From Candidatus Sulfuritelmatomonas gaucii (GTDB taxonomy: Bacteria > Acidobacteriota > Terriglobia > Terriglobales > Acidobacteriaceae), in NCBI GenBank assembly GCA_900290245.1, contig OKRB01000078.1:94827-158826 (forward strand): a stretch of 64,000 nucleotides of DNA. The letters are read 5' to 3'. The notes under the pieces were generated by a model that did no database searches, was not told the origin of the DNA, and was given only the letters and a program-made list of their open reading frames with translations. Shown here one piece after another: positions 1 to 10,062 of the stretch. The translations under genes and the position numbers were made by a program. Position 1 is the first letter of the stretch, and the number at the start of each line of letters is the position of its first letter.

Positions 1-1
1 C

Positions 2-2497
2 GCCTTGTATTCGCGAGCCGACTCGTGGCTCGGCTGGGGCGAAGCCCGCGACCCCGACCATGTTTTACGCAGTCTCGGCCACATCTTCAGGGTCTCCATG
101 CGCGGTTTGAAGTTGACCTTCCTGAGCGTTGTGAAGGGAAGTAACCATTCAGACGGGAAGTCCAATCCTCTCTCGATCGCGCGCTCCGCATCGATTCTGT
201 TTTTGGCAATGGCTTTCGCAGCCGGCGGCGCCAAATCGCTGGCGCAAACGCAACCCACTCCCATTGTGAGGCAAGCCCCAATTACGACCCCTAACCCCAC
301 TGCCTCCGTTGCTGCTAACCCCGCAAACTCTGCTAACACCGTTAGCTCCGCCAGCCCCGCCAATCCCCTTGTTCCTCCAGACCAATATCACGACAGCTTC
401 AGGCTCGCCGAAATCGGGCCGCCGCAGTTTGAGATGCACGGCGCAGACCGGACGCACAATTTCAATTTCACGCTGCCGCAAACGCATGTGCCGCGCACTG
501 CGAAGATTCATATGTACTATGCGTTTTCTCCAGCGCTGATCCCGCAGTTAAGCCATCTCAAGCTCATTCTGAATGGAACGCTTTTTGCGACCGTTCAACC
601 GGCGCCCGGAAAGCTTGGGGGCTCTGACAGCAGCGATCAGGAAGGCGAGTTCAATATTCCGCCCGAACTGCTGGTGCACAACAACACGCTCACCATCGAG
701 TTCATCGGCCACTACACGATGAGCTGCGAAGATCCCGGCAGCACGGCTCTTTGGGCCCGCGTTGAGCGCAATACGTATTTCGACATCCGCGGCGATCTGC
801 TGCCAATGGCAGATGATCTCAAGGCCCTGCCGATGCCGTTCGTAGATCCGGCGGTCGCCCAGTCCATCAATCTTCCGGTGGTCTTTCTTACGCAGCCCTC
901 GTACAAAGCGATCCAGGCCGCTGGCATTGTTGCGAGCTACTTTGGTCTTGTCTCGGCGAACCGCGCAATTCGCTTTCCGGTGCACATCGGAGCCATCCCG
1001 CCAGGCGACGTGATTGTCGTCGCCGAGAATCCCGCGAGCCTTCCTGCTACGGTGAACCTCTCCAATCTCGCCGGACCGACAGTGGCCATGCGCACTAATC
1101 CGAATGATCCTTACGGAAAACTTCTGATCGTGACTGGTCCCACCGCCGATGACGTGGTGACGGCTGCGCAGGCAGTCGCGGAGAATAGCGACGTACTCAG
1201 CGGCGCCCAGACGACGATCCAGAATCTAAAGCTGCCGGACAAGCAGGCTCCGGATGCCGCTCCGCGGTGGGCAAGCACCGACCAGAAAATTCCACTGTGG
1301 GATTTTTCGACTACCGACGAGCTCCAGGGCGATGGAACTGCGCCGCTCAATGCCTACTTCCGCATCCCGCCCGACCTTTACTACGAAACCGGCGGACAGA
1401 ACGCCCCGCTGCATCTTGCCTACCGCTACAATTCAGTTCCCATTGGCCCCATCTCCAGCATGCAGGTGCGACTGAACAGTGCGTTCCTCGGGTCTACGCC
1501 GCTCATTCCGGGGCAGGAGGCTTCGCGCAAAACGGAGACCCTCATTCCGGTTCCCATCGCAAACCTTAGGCCGTTCTCGAACACGCTTTCGTTTGATTTC
1601 GCATTCCAACTGCTCAAAAAGCAAAATTGCCAGGATACGACTCCCATCAACATGGAAGGCGCGATCCTGCGCGACTCCTACCTGGATCTGCGGGGTTATC
1701 CTCACTGGGCGGCGTTGCCCAATCTTGAACTCTTTTCAAACGCAGGCTTTCCGTTCACGCGCCTTGCGGATCTGAGCGAGACCACAGTCGTGCTGCCGCT
1801 TGCGCCTACCGGGCAGGAGATTGAGACGTACGTCACGCTGATGGGGCACTTTGGCCGTCAAACCGGTTTTCCGGGATTGCGTGTTACCGTTGCCGGCCCT
1901 GATGCGCTGCGCAATGGCGTCGACACGGACTTCCTGATCATCGGCGCAGGAGACGACCAGCCGGCATTCAACTCGCTCGCCAGCCACCTGCCGTTCACGC
2001 TGAGCAGCGGGCAGGTCCAGGTGCACGATACGCAGGGCTTCTTTGACCGTGCTCTTCACACTGCGTGGTGGAACCTTCAATCGAAACCGCACACCGAATC
2101 GGGCGAGCTTACCGCGGGTGGAACTCCTGACGCGGTGATCGAGGGGATTGAATCACCCTACGATCTGGCCGCAAGCCGCAGCATCGTGGCCATTCACCTG
2201 AAAGACTCGACCACCTTCGAGCCGTTCATGAGCACGTTTCTCGCCGTCGAGCAGGCGAGCGACATCTCCGGCTCGGTGGCCGTTCTTCATGGCGATCAAT
2301 TCCAGTCTTTCCGCATCGGAGCAGCGGTCTATCATGTGGGAGTGTTGCCCTGGTGGACGAAGCTGACGCTTTGGTTCACGCAGGTTCCGTGGCTGGCCGC
2401 GCTTATTGTTGTTTTTCTCGCTTTTCTGCTTGCCGTCTGGATCCGTCAATGGCTGCGCGCCAAGGCCCGCGCGCGCCTGACCACAATGGAAGAGTAA
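2..2497 (+). CDS. bcsB: Cellulose synthase, C-terminal end of BcsA-like catalytic subunit continuous in frame with BcsB (cyclic di-GMP-binding regulatory subunit); 5' partial
   Basis: Frame is open to the window edge. N-terminal residues ALYSRADSWLGWGEARDPDHVLRSLGHIFRVSMRGLKLTF resemble the BcsA C-terminus. Then a hydrophobic signal-like segment (SASILFLAMAFAAGGAKSLAQ), BcsB body and C-terminal TM (WLAALIVVFLAFLLAVWIRQWL). Confidence 0.85.
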   Translation, partial: ALYSRADSWLGWGEARDPDHVLRSLGHIFRVSMRGLKLTFLSVVKGSNHSDGKSNPLSIARSASILFLAMAFAAGGAKSLAQTQPTPIVRQAPITTPNPTASVAANPANSANTVSSASPANPLVPPDQYHDSFRLAEIGPPQFEMHGADRTHNFNFTLPQTHVPRTAKIHMYYAFSPALIPQLSHLKLILNGTLFATVQPAPGKLGGSDSSDQEGEFNIPPELLVHNNTLTIEFIGHYTMSCEDPGSTALWARVERNTYFDIRGDLLPMADDLKALPMPFVDPAVAQSINLPVVFLTQPSYKAIQAAGIVASYFGLVSANRAIRFPVHIGAIPPGDVIVVAENPASLPATVNLSNLAGPTVAMRTNPNDPYGKLLIVTGPTADDVVTAAQAVAENSDVLSGAQTTIQNLKLPDKQAPDAAPRWASTDQKIPLWDFSTTDELQGDGTAPLNAYFRIPPDLYYETGGQNAPLHLAYRYNSVPIGPISSMQVRLNSAFLGSTPLIPGQEASRKTETLIPVPIANLRPFSNTLSFDFAFQLLKKQNCQDTTPINMEGAILRDSYLDLRGYPHWAALPNLELFSNAGFPFTRLADLSETTVVLPLAPTGQEIETYVTLMGHFGRQTGFPGLRVTVAGPDALRNGVDTDFLIIGAGDDQPAFNSLASHLPFTLSSGQVQVHDTQGFFDRALHTAWWNLQSKPHTESGELTAGGTPDAVIEGIESPYDLAASRSIVAIHLKDSTTFEPFMSTFLAVEQASDISGSVAVLHGDQFQSFRIGAAVYHVGVLPWWTKLTLWFTQVPWLAALIVVFLAFLLAVWIRQWLRAKARARLTTMEE

Positions 2498-2942
2498 AGT
2501 CAGTCCAACTCGCTTCAACTCCGTTCATCATTCGTGTCATCGTCACCGGCCGGTGCGTGCCTGGCTGCCGGAACGGAGTCGAAAGCCTGCCATTCCACCG
2601 CGAACGCGCCAACGGTCTTTTCCCTTGACTGGCTACGTCCTTTCACGGTGCCGTACCCTGCCGCGCACACCCAAGTGACTATAACCTCATTGCGCATCAG
2701 TCATGTATCAGCATGACCTTCGCGTAGTACGTTCGTCACAGGGGGCTATCAAAATGGTTCTGGAGCTGTAATCTGCATACGAGATTCCCGTCTATAATTC
2801 CGGATCAGAATTAGTTGGGTAGGTGTGTATCTACCGGCTCAGGTGCTTCGGCAAGGGGCTCGGAAGAGATTGCTGTACTGTAAGCGCGCTCAGTGAAACG
2901 CGGGCGCAAAGTTGCCTTGGCCTCTCGCAAGGAGGAGGAATC

Positions 2943-4472
2943 ATGATGCGCAGGACTTTGCCTTATCTTTTCGTTTCCGCCATGATGACGGCCCTGCTGG
3001 CGGGATGCAGCTCCAACATGGTGAACACCACCGCCGTGACGCAATCGGCGGGCACCGTTCCGGTTTCAATCACCATGACTGACGACCCGCCCGCGGGTGT
3101 TTCCGTCCTCTTCTTCCAGGTGAGCCTGACCGATGCCACCCTGACGCCCACAACGGGCTCTCCGGTCTCGCTGCTCAGCAACAACACTCCCGTCCAGATC
3201 GACGTGACACAACTTCAGGCGCTCTCGGCATTCTTGAGCACGGCCAACGTGGCCGCGGGAACGTACAAGAGCTTGAGCCTCACGTTTGCCAATCCGCAAC
3301 TGGTGATCTTCAACCAGTCTGATACGGCGCTGGGCAGCACGTGCGCGGTAGGCACTGTTTGCCAGCTCACTCCGGCGTTCGACAACAATTCCTCCACGCT
3401 GTCGTTTACTTCATCGCCATTCCCGGCCACGGTCAGCGCGAGTTCGCCGCTCGGATTCCTGATCGACTTCCATCTCAATACCGTGATTCAGACCGACCTG
3501 TCGGTAAATCTCAGCGTGACCAACGGCGTCACAATCTCGGAGCTGCCGCCAGCTCCAACTCCTCCGCAGTTCGGCTTTCTCAGAGGCACAGTGGGAATGG
3601 TGACCGCCAGCAGCAATCAGTTCACGCTGCAAACGCCGTGGGGCAGGAGCTTCACCATCAACACCACCAGCAGCACCGCGTTCAATAATTTCCCCGCAAG
3701 CGCATGCAAAACGCCGGGCATCGCCTGCCTGGCACAGGGCCAGATCGTTCAGGTGCAGATCTCCAGCGTAGGGAAGGACGGCACGCTGACGGCCAGCCAG
3801 GTGACCTACGTGCAGGAGGCGACCGCACAGACCGTTGAGGGAACCATCATCAAGATCCTTCCGTACCCGACGCTCGCAGGTGAAGAGATCGTCCAGATGC
3901 TTCTTCATAACAGCCCGATGGCAACGAGCAGCGTTCCCCTGGGCGGAGTGGCACAAGTCACGTTTGCAAGCACTGCAACGTATTCGATCGACAACAAAGG
4001 CTTCACGATTCCATCGGGCCTGAGCTTCAAGGGAACAGCAGATGTGATCGTCGGACAAAATGTAACAGTGACCGTCGTGCCGGGTTCGTTGAGCAATACC
4101 GGCGGAGCGCCTCCTTCCAGCGCCTGGGCGCCGCCGCGCTCGATCGCCTTTACTGCATCGGCCGTCGAGCTTGAGCCGAGCCAGATGACGGGATTAATTA
4201 CTGCTACCGATTCCAGCACAACCAGCTTTACTCTCGGTGTGGGAGGCGGTCCGTTCTTTGCTCCATGGCCCATGCCCGCCGCAATTTCCATGTTCAACGT
4301 GGATACGACAAGCCAGACGACCTACACGGGCTTCAATCCCGACAGCTTCAGCGGAATCGCGAAGGGTGAACTCGTCTCAGTGAATGGATGGCTATTCGCG
4401 TCTCCGACGAGCGGGAAGCCTCCCACCATCGCTGCACAATCGGTGGTACAGCGGCCGGGCTTGTTCTTCTAG
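2943..4472 (+). CDS. DUF4382/DUF5666-like lipoprotein
   Basis: Lipobox MMRRTLPYLFVSAMMTALLAGCSS; strong SD (aaggaggagg) just upstream of ATG 2943; DUF4382-like 'VPVSITMTDDPPAGVSVLFFQVSLTDATL'. Confidence 0.7.
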   Translation: MMRRTLPYLFVSAMMTALLAGCSSNMVNTTAVTQSAGTVPVSITMTDDPPAGVSVLFFQVSLTDATLTPTTGSPVSLLSNNTPVQIDVTQLQALSAFLSTANVAAGTYKSLSLTFANPQLVIFNQSDTALGSTCAVGTVCQLTPAFDNNSSTLSFTSSPFPATVSASSPLGFLIDFHLNTVIQTDLSVNLSVTNGVTISELPPAPTPPQFGFLRGTVGMVTASSNQFTLQTPWGRSFTINTTSSTAFNNFPASACKTPGIACLAQGQIVQVQISSVGKDGTLTASQVTYVQEATAQTVEGTIIKILPYPTLAGEEIVQMLLHNSPMATSSVPLGGVAQVTFASTATYSIDNKGFTIPSGLSFKGTADVIVGQNVTVTVVPGSLSNTGGAPPSSAWAPPRSIAFTASAVELEPSQMTGLITATDSSTTSFTLGVGGGPFFAPWPMPAAISMFNVDTTSQTTYTGFNPDSFSGIAKGELVSVNGWLFASPTSGKPPTIAAQSVVQRPGLFF

Positions 4473-4527
4473 CAAGTGCTGCGAGAAGACTGCGTATGCA
4501 ACCGCCCCGGAGTGGCATGTTTTCATT

Positions 4528-4562
4528 CCCACCCAAAACGCAAAAAGCGCGTTTAGGATGGG
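4528..4562. terminator. Putative bidirectional hairpin terminator between convergent genes
   Basis: cccacccaaaacgc-aaaaa-gcgcgtttaggatggg imperfect inverted repeat between the DUF4382 stop and the Gfo/Idh/MocA stop. Confidence 0.45.
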
Positions 4563-6010
4563 TCACCCAACATGTGCGCGATCGGACACGTTAAGGCGAG
4601 ATGCCAGGGCGCGCGATAGGCGCGTGAGAGCAGCTCGCTGGCTTCGGTGTCGTTGAGGATTTCTTCCTTCGCGACGTCCCAGTGAATCTTGCGGCCGACG
4701 AGCATTGAGATCAGGCCAAGGTGGCCGGGAATCGTGGAATGGTGCCCGGTCTCGACAGGCGCAATGGTCGGCTTGCGCGAGCGCACGCAGTCGAGGAAGT
4801 TGCGGCGATGCTCGGTGGAGACATAGAGCTGGATCTTGCGCTCGGATTCGGGAAGGGAATCCATCTTGGCCCACTCGGGATTGGAGCTGTCGAAGCCGCT
4901 GCGGTCAACCCAGACCCAGCCGTCGGGGCCGATCCATTTGGCGCCCATGGCGATGGCGGGGCTGCCGCCGGCGATGGTCATGTGAACGTCGTTCGGGTAG
5001 CCGGTGACTTCTTTGCGATAGAGGCACTCGATGGTGTATTTAGTCGCGGCGTTCCAGATGGCGTTCGCCGGCGGGAATTCACCAAAGCCTTCCACCTCGG
5101 ACGGACCTGTGGAATCGAAGCCGAGACCCCAGTGCGCGATGTCGCCGTGGTGCCCGATCCAATCCATTAACTGGCCGCCGCCGGTGTTGTAGTTCCAGCG
5201 CCAGTTCTGAAACACGCGTACGTCAATGTATGGCTCCATTTTGGAGGGGCCGATCCAGGTGTCGTAGTCGAGTGTGGGCGGAGGATCGGTGACGGCGAGA
5301 TTCCATGCCGGCGTGCCAGGAACGATGGTTGCGGGGTCAGTGATTTTTTCGGGAAGGGAAGAGAGTCGCGCGACAAACGCGGGCAGCGTGTGCGGAAAGT
5401 CGTGAGGGCCTCCGGGCAGGCCGACCTCAACGTGAGTCACGTTACCGATGAGGCCGTTGCGGACAATCTCCGCGGCCTTGTGGAAGGTGGGCAGGGAACG
5501 CTGCCACGATCCGGTCTGCCAGATCAAGTTGTTCTGCTCGACGGCGCGGACGATGGCTTGTTGCTCGTGGATGGTGCGCGCGAGTGGCTTTTCGCCGTAG
5601 ATGTCTTTTTTGCGGGCGGCGGCTTCTGTGGCGATGATTTCGTGCCAGTGGTCGGGAACGGCGATCATGACGGCGTCGATATCGTCGCGGGCAAGAAGCT
5701 CGCGGTAGTCGTGGTATGAGGCGCAGTCCTTGTTGCCGTATTTGCCGTTGACGGCGTCGAGCGCCATCTGCAGGCGATTCTTGTCGATGTCGCAAGCGGC
5801 CACAACCCTGCAGTCGTCGTAGCCCAGGAAGGCTTTGGTGTTGGTGGGCCCGATCATGCCCCAGCCGAAAATGCCGATGTTGATGCGGTTATTCGCGGAT
5901 ACGCGGGTGGCGCGCAGATGCCGGCTTGAGGCAAGCGCGGCGGCAGCTCCGGCAGTGGCTAAGAAGCGGCGGCGAGAGACGGGCGATAAGATCATGGCGA
6001 TTCCGTTCAT
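4553..6010 (-). CDS. Gfo/Idh/MocA family oxidoreductase with Tat-type signal
   Basis: SRRRFLATAGAAAALASS Tat-like signal; NAD-binding fold INIGIFGWGMIGPTNTKAFLGYDDCRVVAACDID; VPDHWHEIIATEAA...GEKPLA motif. The longer ORF reaches 6163; start at 6010 preferred. Confidence 0.85.
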   Translation of the reverse strand: MNGIAMILSPVSRRRFLATAGAAAALASSRHLRATRVSANNRINIGIFGWGMIGPTNTKAFLGYDDCRVVAACDIDKNRLQMALDAVNGKYGNKDCASYHDYRELLARDDIDAVMIAVPDHWHEIIATEAAARKKDIYGEKPLARTIHEQQAIVRAVEQNNLIWQTGSWQRSLPTFHKAAEIVRNGLIGNVTHVEVGLPGGPHDFPHTLPAFVARLSSLPEKITDPATIVPGTPAWNLAVTDPPPTLDYDTWIGPSKMEPYIDVRVFQNWRWNYNTGGGQLMDWIGHHGDIAHWGLGFDSTGPSEVEGFGEFPPANAIWNAATKYTIECLYRKEVTGYPNDVHMTIAGGSPAIAMGAKWIGPDGWVWVDRSGFDSSNPEWAKMDSLPESERKIQLYVSTEHRRNFLDCVRSRKPTIAPVETGHHSTIPGHLGLISMLVGRKIHWDVAKEEILNDTEASELLSRAYRAPWHLALTCPIAHMLGDPS

Positions 6011-6192
6011 TTTCTCAGCGGATTGAATTGCGCGGTCAGCATAGCACAGGGAGTGCGATTCCATCCTCTCGGTCGCCGCGGAGACAGAAAGAATGGGCCA
6101 CAGGCGGTTCACTGTGGCTTCGGCATCGCTGGCGCGCAGCGCAAGATCACGGAGCGCGGCCAAGTGGCGAGTCTAAGGACGAACTGGGACGG

Positions 6193-6750
6193 TCACGCGG
6201 TCTTCGCAATGAGCCGGCGGGCCGCCATCGCCATGGGAAGACGCGTGAACCCTGCGAAGAGCATGCTGACGCCGATGAGAGTCCCGATTGCCCACTCGCT
6301 GCTCGATGGCCAGCTCAGACTGATCATTGCACACAGAATCAGGGAGATGATGCCATCGAAGAAGAGCCAGCCGGAGCCTGACATCTGGCGAATGCGGAAG
6401 GCCAGAATCAGCACTAAAATGCCCTTGGCAAAGAGATAGCCCTCCAGAAGGAGCGTGAGCGATGCGAGGCCTGCGATCGGCCTTACCAGCAGGTAAATTC
6501 CTAGAGCGAGGTAAAGCAGGCCCAGGAGGCCTTCCCAGAAGAGGCCTCCAGGTGAGCGCACATGCCAGGCAAAGGCTAGGTGCGCAACACCGCCGAGAAG
6601 CAACAGCCATGCGATGAGAATGTCCACCGCGATGCCTGCGGCAGGTGGAATGACGATGGCAAGAATGCCGGCGAGGATCAACAGAATACTGAGCACGATG
6701 GCCCAGCCTGCGGATAGTTTCACGATCCCGATCGGGGATGAATCGGCCAT
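6193..6750 (-). CDS. HdeD family (DUF308) membrane protein
   Basis: Repeated TM segments, GWAIVLSILLILAGILAIVIPPAAGIAVDILIAWLLLLGGVAHLAFAWH. Confidence 0.75.
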   Translation of the reverse strand: MADSSPIGIVKLSAGWAIVLSILLILAGILAIVIPPAAGIAVDILIAWLLLLGGVAHLAFAWHVRSPGGLFWEGLLGLLYLALGIYLLVRPIAGLASLTLLLEGYLFAKGILVLILAFRIRQMSGSGWLFFDGIISLILCAMISLSWPSSSEWAIGTLIGVSMLFAGFTRLPMAMAARRLIAKTA

Positions 6751-7044
6751 TTGTTCCTCCAGGTTCGAACCTTCAACTTGCTTGGGGGGTCGGTCCAGAC
6801 AAACACAGCGCCTGACCCGGCTGATTGCCGAGGCCGGTGAATCAGGGCGAGGGCAACACTATACACCGGGAAAGGCTGGTCGCGGACCTTTAATTATTGA
6901 CCGCCCGAGAAGAGAGATTTCCCAGTCGATTCGGCCACGATGGTGACAGGCATCGTCTGTTTTTCCAATGGCGGGTCGTTCATGTTAATCTTCTAGTAGA
7001 CACTGAATAGTGAATCTGAGAGTGAATGAGGAGTAACTGACGCC

Positions 7045-7311
7045 GTGCTGGCGACCGAAAAAAAGACTGACCTGATCAAACGCTTCCGCACCCATGAAAC
7101 TGATACCGGGTCGCCGGAAGTGCAAATCGCGATTCTGAGCGAGCGGATCAGCGACCTGACCGAGCATTTCAAGACACATAAGAAGGATCATGCTTCCCGG
7201 CGTGGTCTGCTCATGCTGGTCAGCAAGCGCCGCCGTCTGCTGGATTACCTGAAGACTCACGACACGGACCGCTATCGCGACGTGATCGCCAAACTCGGTA
7301 TCCGCAAGTAA
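7045..7311 (+). CDS. rpsO: 30S ribosomal protein S15
   Basis: Complete S15 sequence ([56 protein letters not shown]); followed by pnp. Start likely GTG (gtgctggcgacc). Confidence 0.98.
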   Translation: MLATEKKTDLIKRFRTHETDTGSPEVQIAILSERISDLTEHFKTHKKDHASRRGLLMLVSKRRRLLDYLKTHDTDRYRDVIAKLGIRK

Positions 7312-7503
7312 TCAGAGCCAACATTGAACCGGAAGCACCCAGACCGGACCGTGGTCACGGTCATCATTCGAGACGGAATACCGGACCCAAGCAGACCTGG
7401 CGGCGTGAGAGCGCTGCCGAGGGCTTCGAGGAGGTATTCCTTCTGCGCCGGTGGCGACTTCCCCACACAAGTTTCCCAAGCGAAAAAACGAAACGAGGAC
7501 ATT

Positions 7504-9957
7504 ATGTCTACTAAGCATGAAGTAGCCGTCGAGCTTGCTGGCGGCAAACGGCTGGTTTTCGAAACCGGACGTATGGCAAAGCAGGCTTCCGGCGCAGCGC
7601 TGGTGTCAACGGGCGAGACCGTTGTGCTGGCGACCGCAGTGGCTTCTCAAGAGGCCAGGGAAGGGATCGATTTCTTCCCCCTCACGGTGGATTACCGCGA
7701 ATACACCTATGCCGGCGGGCGCATTCCCGGCGGCTTTATCAAGCGCGAAGGACGGCCGAGCGAGAAGGAAATCCTGACCGCGCGCCAGATCGACCGGCCC
7801 ATCCGGCCGTTGTTCCCCGACGGATTCCGGAACGAGACGCAGGTGATTGCGCTGGTTTTTTCTGCGGACAAAGAAAATGATCCGGATGTCGTGGGAATTA
7901 ACGCCGCCGCTGCAGCAGTGGCGCTCTCCGACATTCCATTTGGCGCGACGGTGGCCGCGGTGCGCGTAGGGCGCGTGAACGGCGAGTTTGTGGTGAATCC
8001 CACTTACGCCGAGCGTGCGGCGACGACGGTAAACATCATGGTAGTCGGTCACAAAGACGGCATCGTGATGATCGAATCGGGCGCAAAGGAAGAGACGGAA
8101 GAGGTGGTGCTCGGCGCCATTGCATTTGCGCACGATGAGATCAAGAAGATCGTTGCCGCGATTGATGAGCTTGTAGCCAAGGCCGGAAAGCCAAAGCGTG
8201 CCTTTACGCCGCCTGAGTTCGACGAAGCCTATTACAACGATCTGAAAGCGAAGATCGGCGACCGGCTGAAGGACGCGCTCGATACCAAGACTCACGGCAA
8301 GATTGAGAGCTACGCTCTGATCGACGGGATCAAGAAAGAACTGGCTGCCGGACTGCCCGCCGAAGATCCTGAAGCGAAGAAGAAGCTCGGGCACTATTAC
8401 GAAATCTTGCGCGAGCGACTGTTCCGCGAGCAGGTGACGAAGGAGCGCATCCGGCCGGACCGCCGCGCATTCGACGAGATCCGTCCGATCAGCATCGAAA
8501 CCGGTGTGCTTCCGCGCACCCACGGTTCGGCGCTGTTTACGCGCGGCGAGACGCAGGCGCTTGTGACGGCAACGCTGGGCACCATGGACGACAGCCAGAG
8601 GCTGGAATCGTACGAGGGAGAGCAGAGGAAGGCCTTCATGCTCCACTACAACTTTCCGCCCTTCAGCGTTGGTGAAACAGGACGTATGACAGGCGTCGGT
8701 CGCCGCGAGGTGGGTCATGGGGCACTGGCTGAGCGGGCGATTTCCGCAATTCTGCCAGGCGCCGATGAGTCGCCGTACTCGATCCGCATCGTGAGCGACA
8801 TTCTGGAGTCGAACGGATCGTCCTCGATGGCATCGGTATGCGGGGCGAGCCTGGCGCTGTTTGACGCAGGCATCCAGATGAAAGGCGCGGTAGCTGGAGT
8901 GGCCATGGGCCTGGTGAAGGAAGGCGACGATTACGCCATCCTGACCGACATTGCCGGGGCCGAAGATCACTACGGCGATATGGATTTCAAAGTCGCCGGA
9001 ACGCGCAAGGGCATCACGGCTCTGCAGATGGACATCAAGATCGGCGGCCTGACGCGGGAAATCCTCGAACAGGCGATGGAGCAGGCGAGGCGCGGTCGGC
9101 TGTTCATCCTGGACAAGATGGATGCTGTGCTGGACGGCCCGCGCGTGGAGCGCTCGAAGTATGCGCCGCGCATCGAGACAGTGATGATTCCGACCGACAA
9201 GATCCGCGACCTGATCGGCAAGGGTGGAGCGACCATCCGCGGCATCGTGGAGCAGACGGGCGCAAAGATCGACGTGGACGACACGGGCAAAGTGAGCGTG
9301 GCGTCGAGCGATGCCGACGGGCTGAGGAAGGCGCTGGCGATCATCAGCGACCTGACCGCGGTTCCTGAGGTGGGCAAGACTTACCTGGGCAAGGTGGTGC
9401 GCATCGCGGAGTTCGGCGCCTTTGTGGAGTTGTTCCCGGGCACAGACGGCCTCCTGCATATCTCTGAGATCGCGGAACATCGCGTGAAGGAAGTCAAAGA
9501 CGAGCTGCGCGAAGGCGACCAGGTGATGGTGAAGGTTCTGGCCATCGAAGGCAATCGCATCAAGCTTAGCCGCAAGGCGTTGATCAAAGAGCAGAAGGCG
9601 AAACTGGCGCACTCCGCACCAGCGGAGACCGAATACAGCGAGGCTCCTCCAGCGCCACCGGTCGCGGCGCCTGTGCGGCCACGCCACGAATTCGATGAGC
9701 GCCAGCCGAGTTCCAATCAGAGCACCATCCTCATCGAAGGCGGCGAGGAGTTCGAGGGCGAGAACGGGGTCGAGTTCGATGAAGAGAATGAACCGAATTT
9801 CAACCGTGTCGATCGACCAGCCGTTCCCGCAGGCCAGCAATTCGGGGGAGGAGGGCGGCCCGGTGGAGGCGGAACTGGAAGCGGAGGCGGAGGCCGGCGC
9901 CGTCGGCGTCGTGGCGGAGGCGGCGGCGGGCGGGGGCCCGGTGGCGGACAACGATAG
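7504..9957 (+). CDS. pnp: Polyribonucleotide nucleotidyltransferase (PNPase) with Gly/Arg-rich C-terminal tail
   Basis: Two RNase PH-like domains, KH domain (IRDLIGKGGATIRGIVEQTGAKIDVDD), S1 domain (VGKTYLGKVVRIAEFGAFVELFPGTDGLLHISEIAE); conserved rpsO-pnp order. Confidence 0.98.
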   Translation: MSTKHEVAVELAGGKRLVFETGRMAKQASGAALVSTGETVVLATAVASQEAREGIDFFPLTVDYREYTYAGGRIPGGFIKREGRPSEKEILTARQIDRPIRPLFPDGFRNETQVIALVFSADKENDPDVVGINAAAAAVALSDIPFGATVAAVRVGRVNGEFVVNPTYAERAATTVNIMVVGHKDGIVMIESGAKEETEEVVLGAIAFAHDEIKKIVAAIDELVAKAGKPKRAFTPPEFDEAYYNDLKAKIGDRLKDALDTKTHGKIESYALIDGIKKELAAGLPAEDPEAKKKLGHYYEILRERLFREQVTKERIRPDRRAFDEIRPISIETGVLPRTHGSALFTRGETQALVTATLGTMDDSQRLESYEGEQRKAFMLHYNFPPFSVGETGRMTGVGRREVGHGALAERAISAILPGADESPYSIRIVSDILESNGSSSMASVCGASLALFDAGIQMKGAVAGVAMGLVKEGDDYAILTDIAGAEDHYGDMDFKVAGTRKGITALQMDIKIGGLTREILEQAMEQARRGRLFILDKMDAVLDGPRVERSKYAPRIETVMIPTDKIRDLIGKGGATIRGIVEQTGAKIDVDDTGKVSVASSDADGLRKALAIISDLTAVPEVGKTYLGKVVRIAEFGAFVELFPGTDGLLHISEIAEHRVKEVKDELREGDQVMVKVLAIEGNRIKLSRKALIKEQKAKLAHSAPAETEYSEAPPAPPVAAPVRPRHEFDERQPSSNQSTILIEGGEEFEGENGVEFDEENEPNFNRVDRPAVPAGQQFGGGGRPGGGGTGSGGGGRRRRRRGGGGGGRGPGGGQR

Positions 9958-9975
9958 CCGAAGGCGAAGCATAAA

Positions 9976-10010
9976 GAAGACCCGGACGGGATGTCCGGGT
10001 CTTCGTGTTT
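9976..10010 (+). terminator. Rho-independent terminator of rpsO-pnp
   Basis: 12-bp perfect stem gaagacccggac / gtccgggtcttc with gggat loop, followed by gtgttt. Confidence 0.8.
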
Positions 10011-10062
10011 CTAGCTAGGTTTTAGTGTAAGGTCGTCGGGCTTCTTGCGCCCTGGAATGCGG

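Noticed and set aside
3411-4058. 215-aa minus-strand ORF opposite the DUF4382 lipoprotein
   Set aside because: Overlaps a gene with signal peptide and strong SD on the plus strand; no recognisable product.
7606-9972. 788-aa ORF on the minus strand opposite pnp
   Set aside because: Mirror ORF caused by high GC codon bias over a well-supported pnp gene; translation has no recognisable domain and is His/Arg/Leu-rich.
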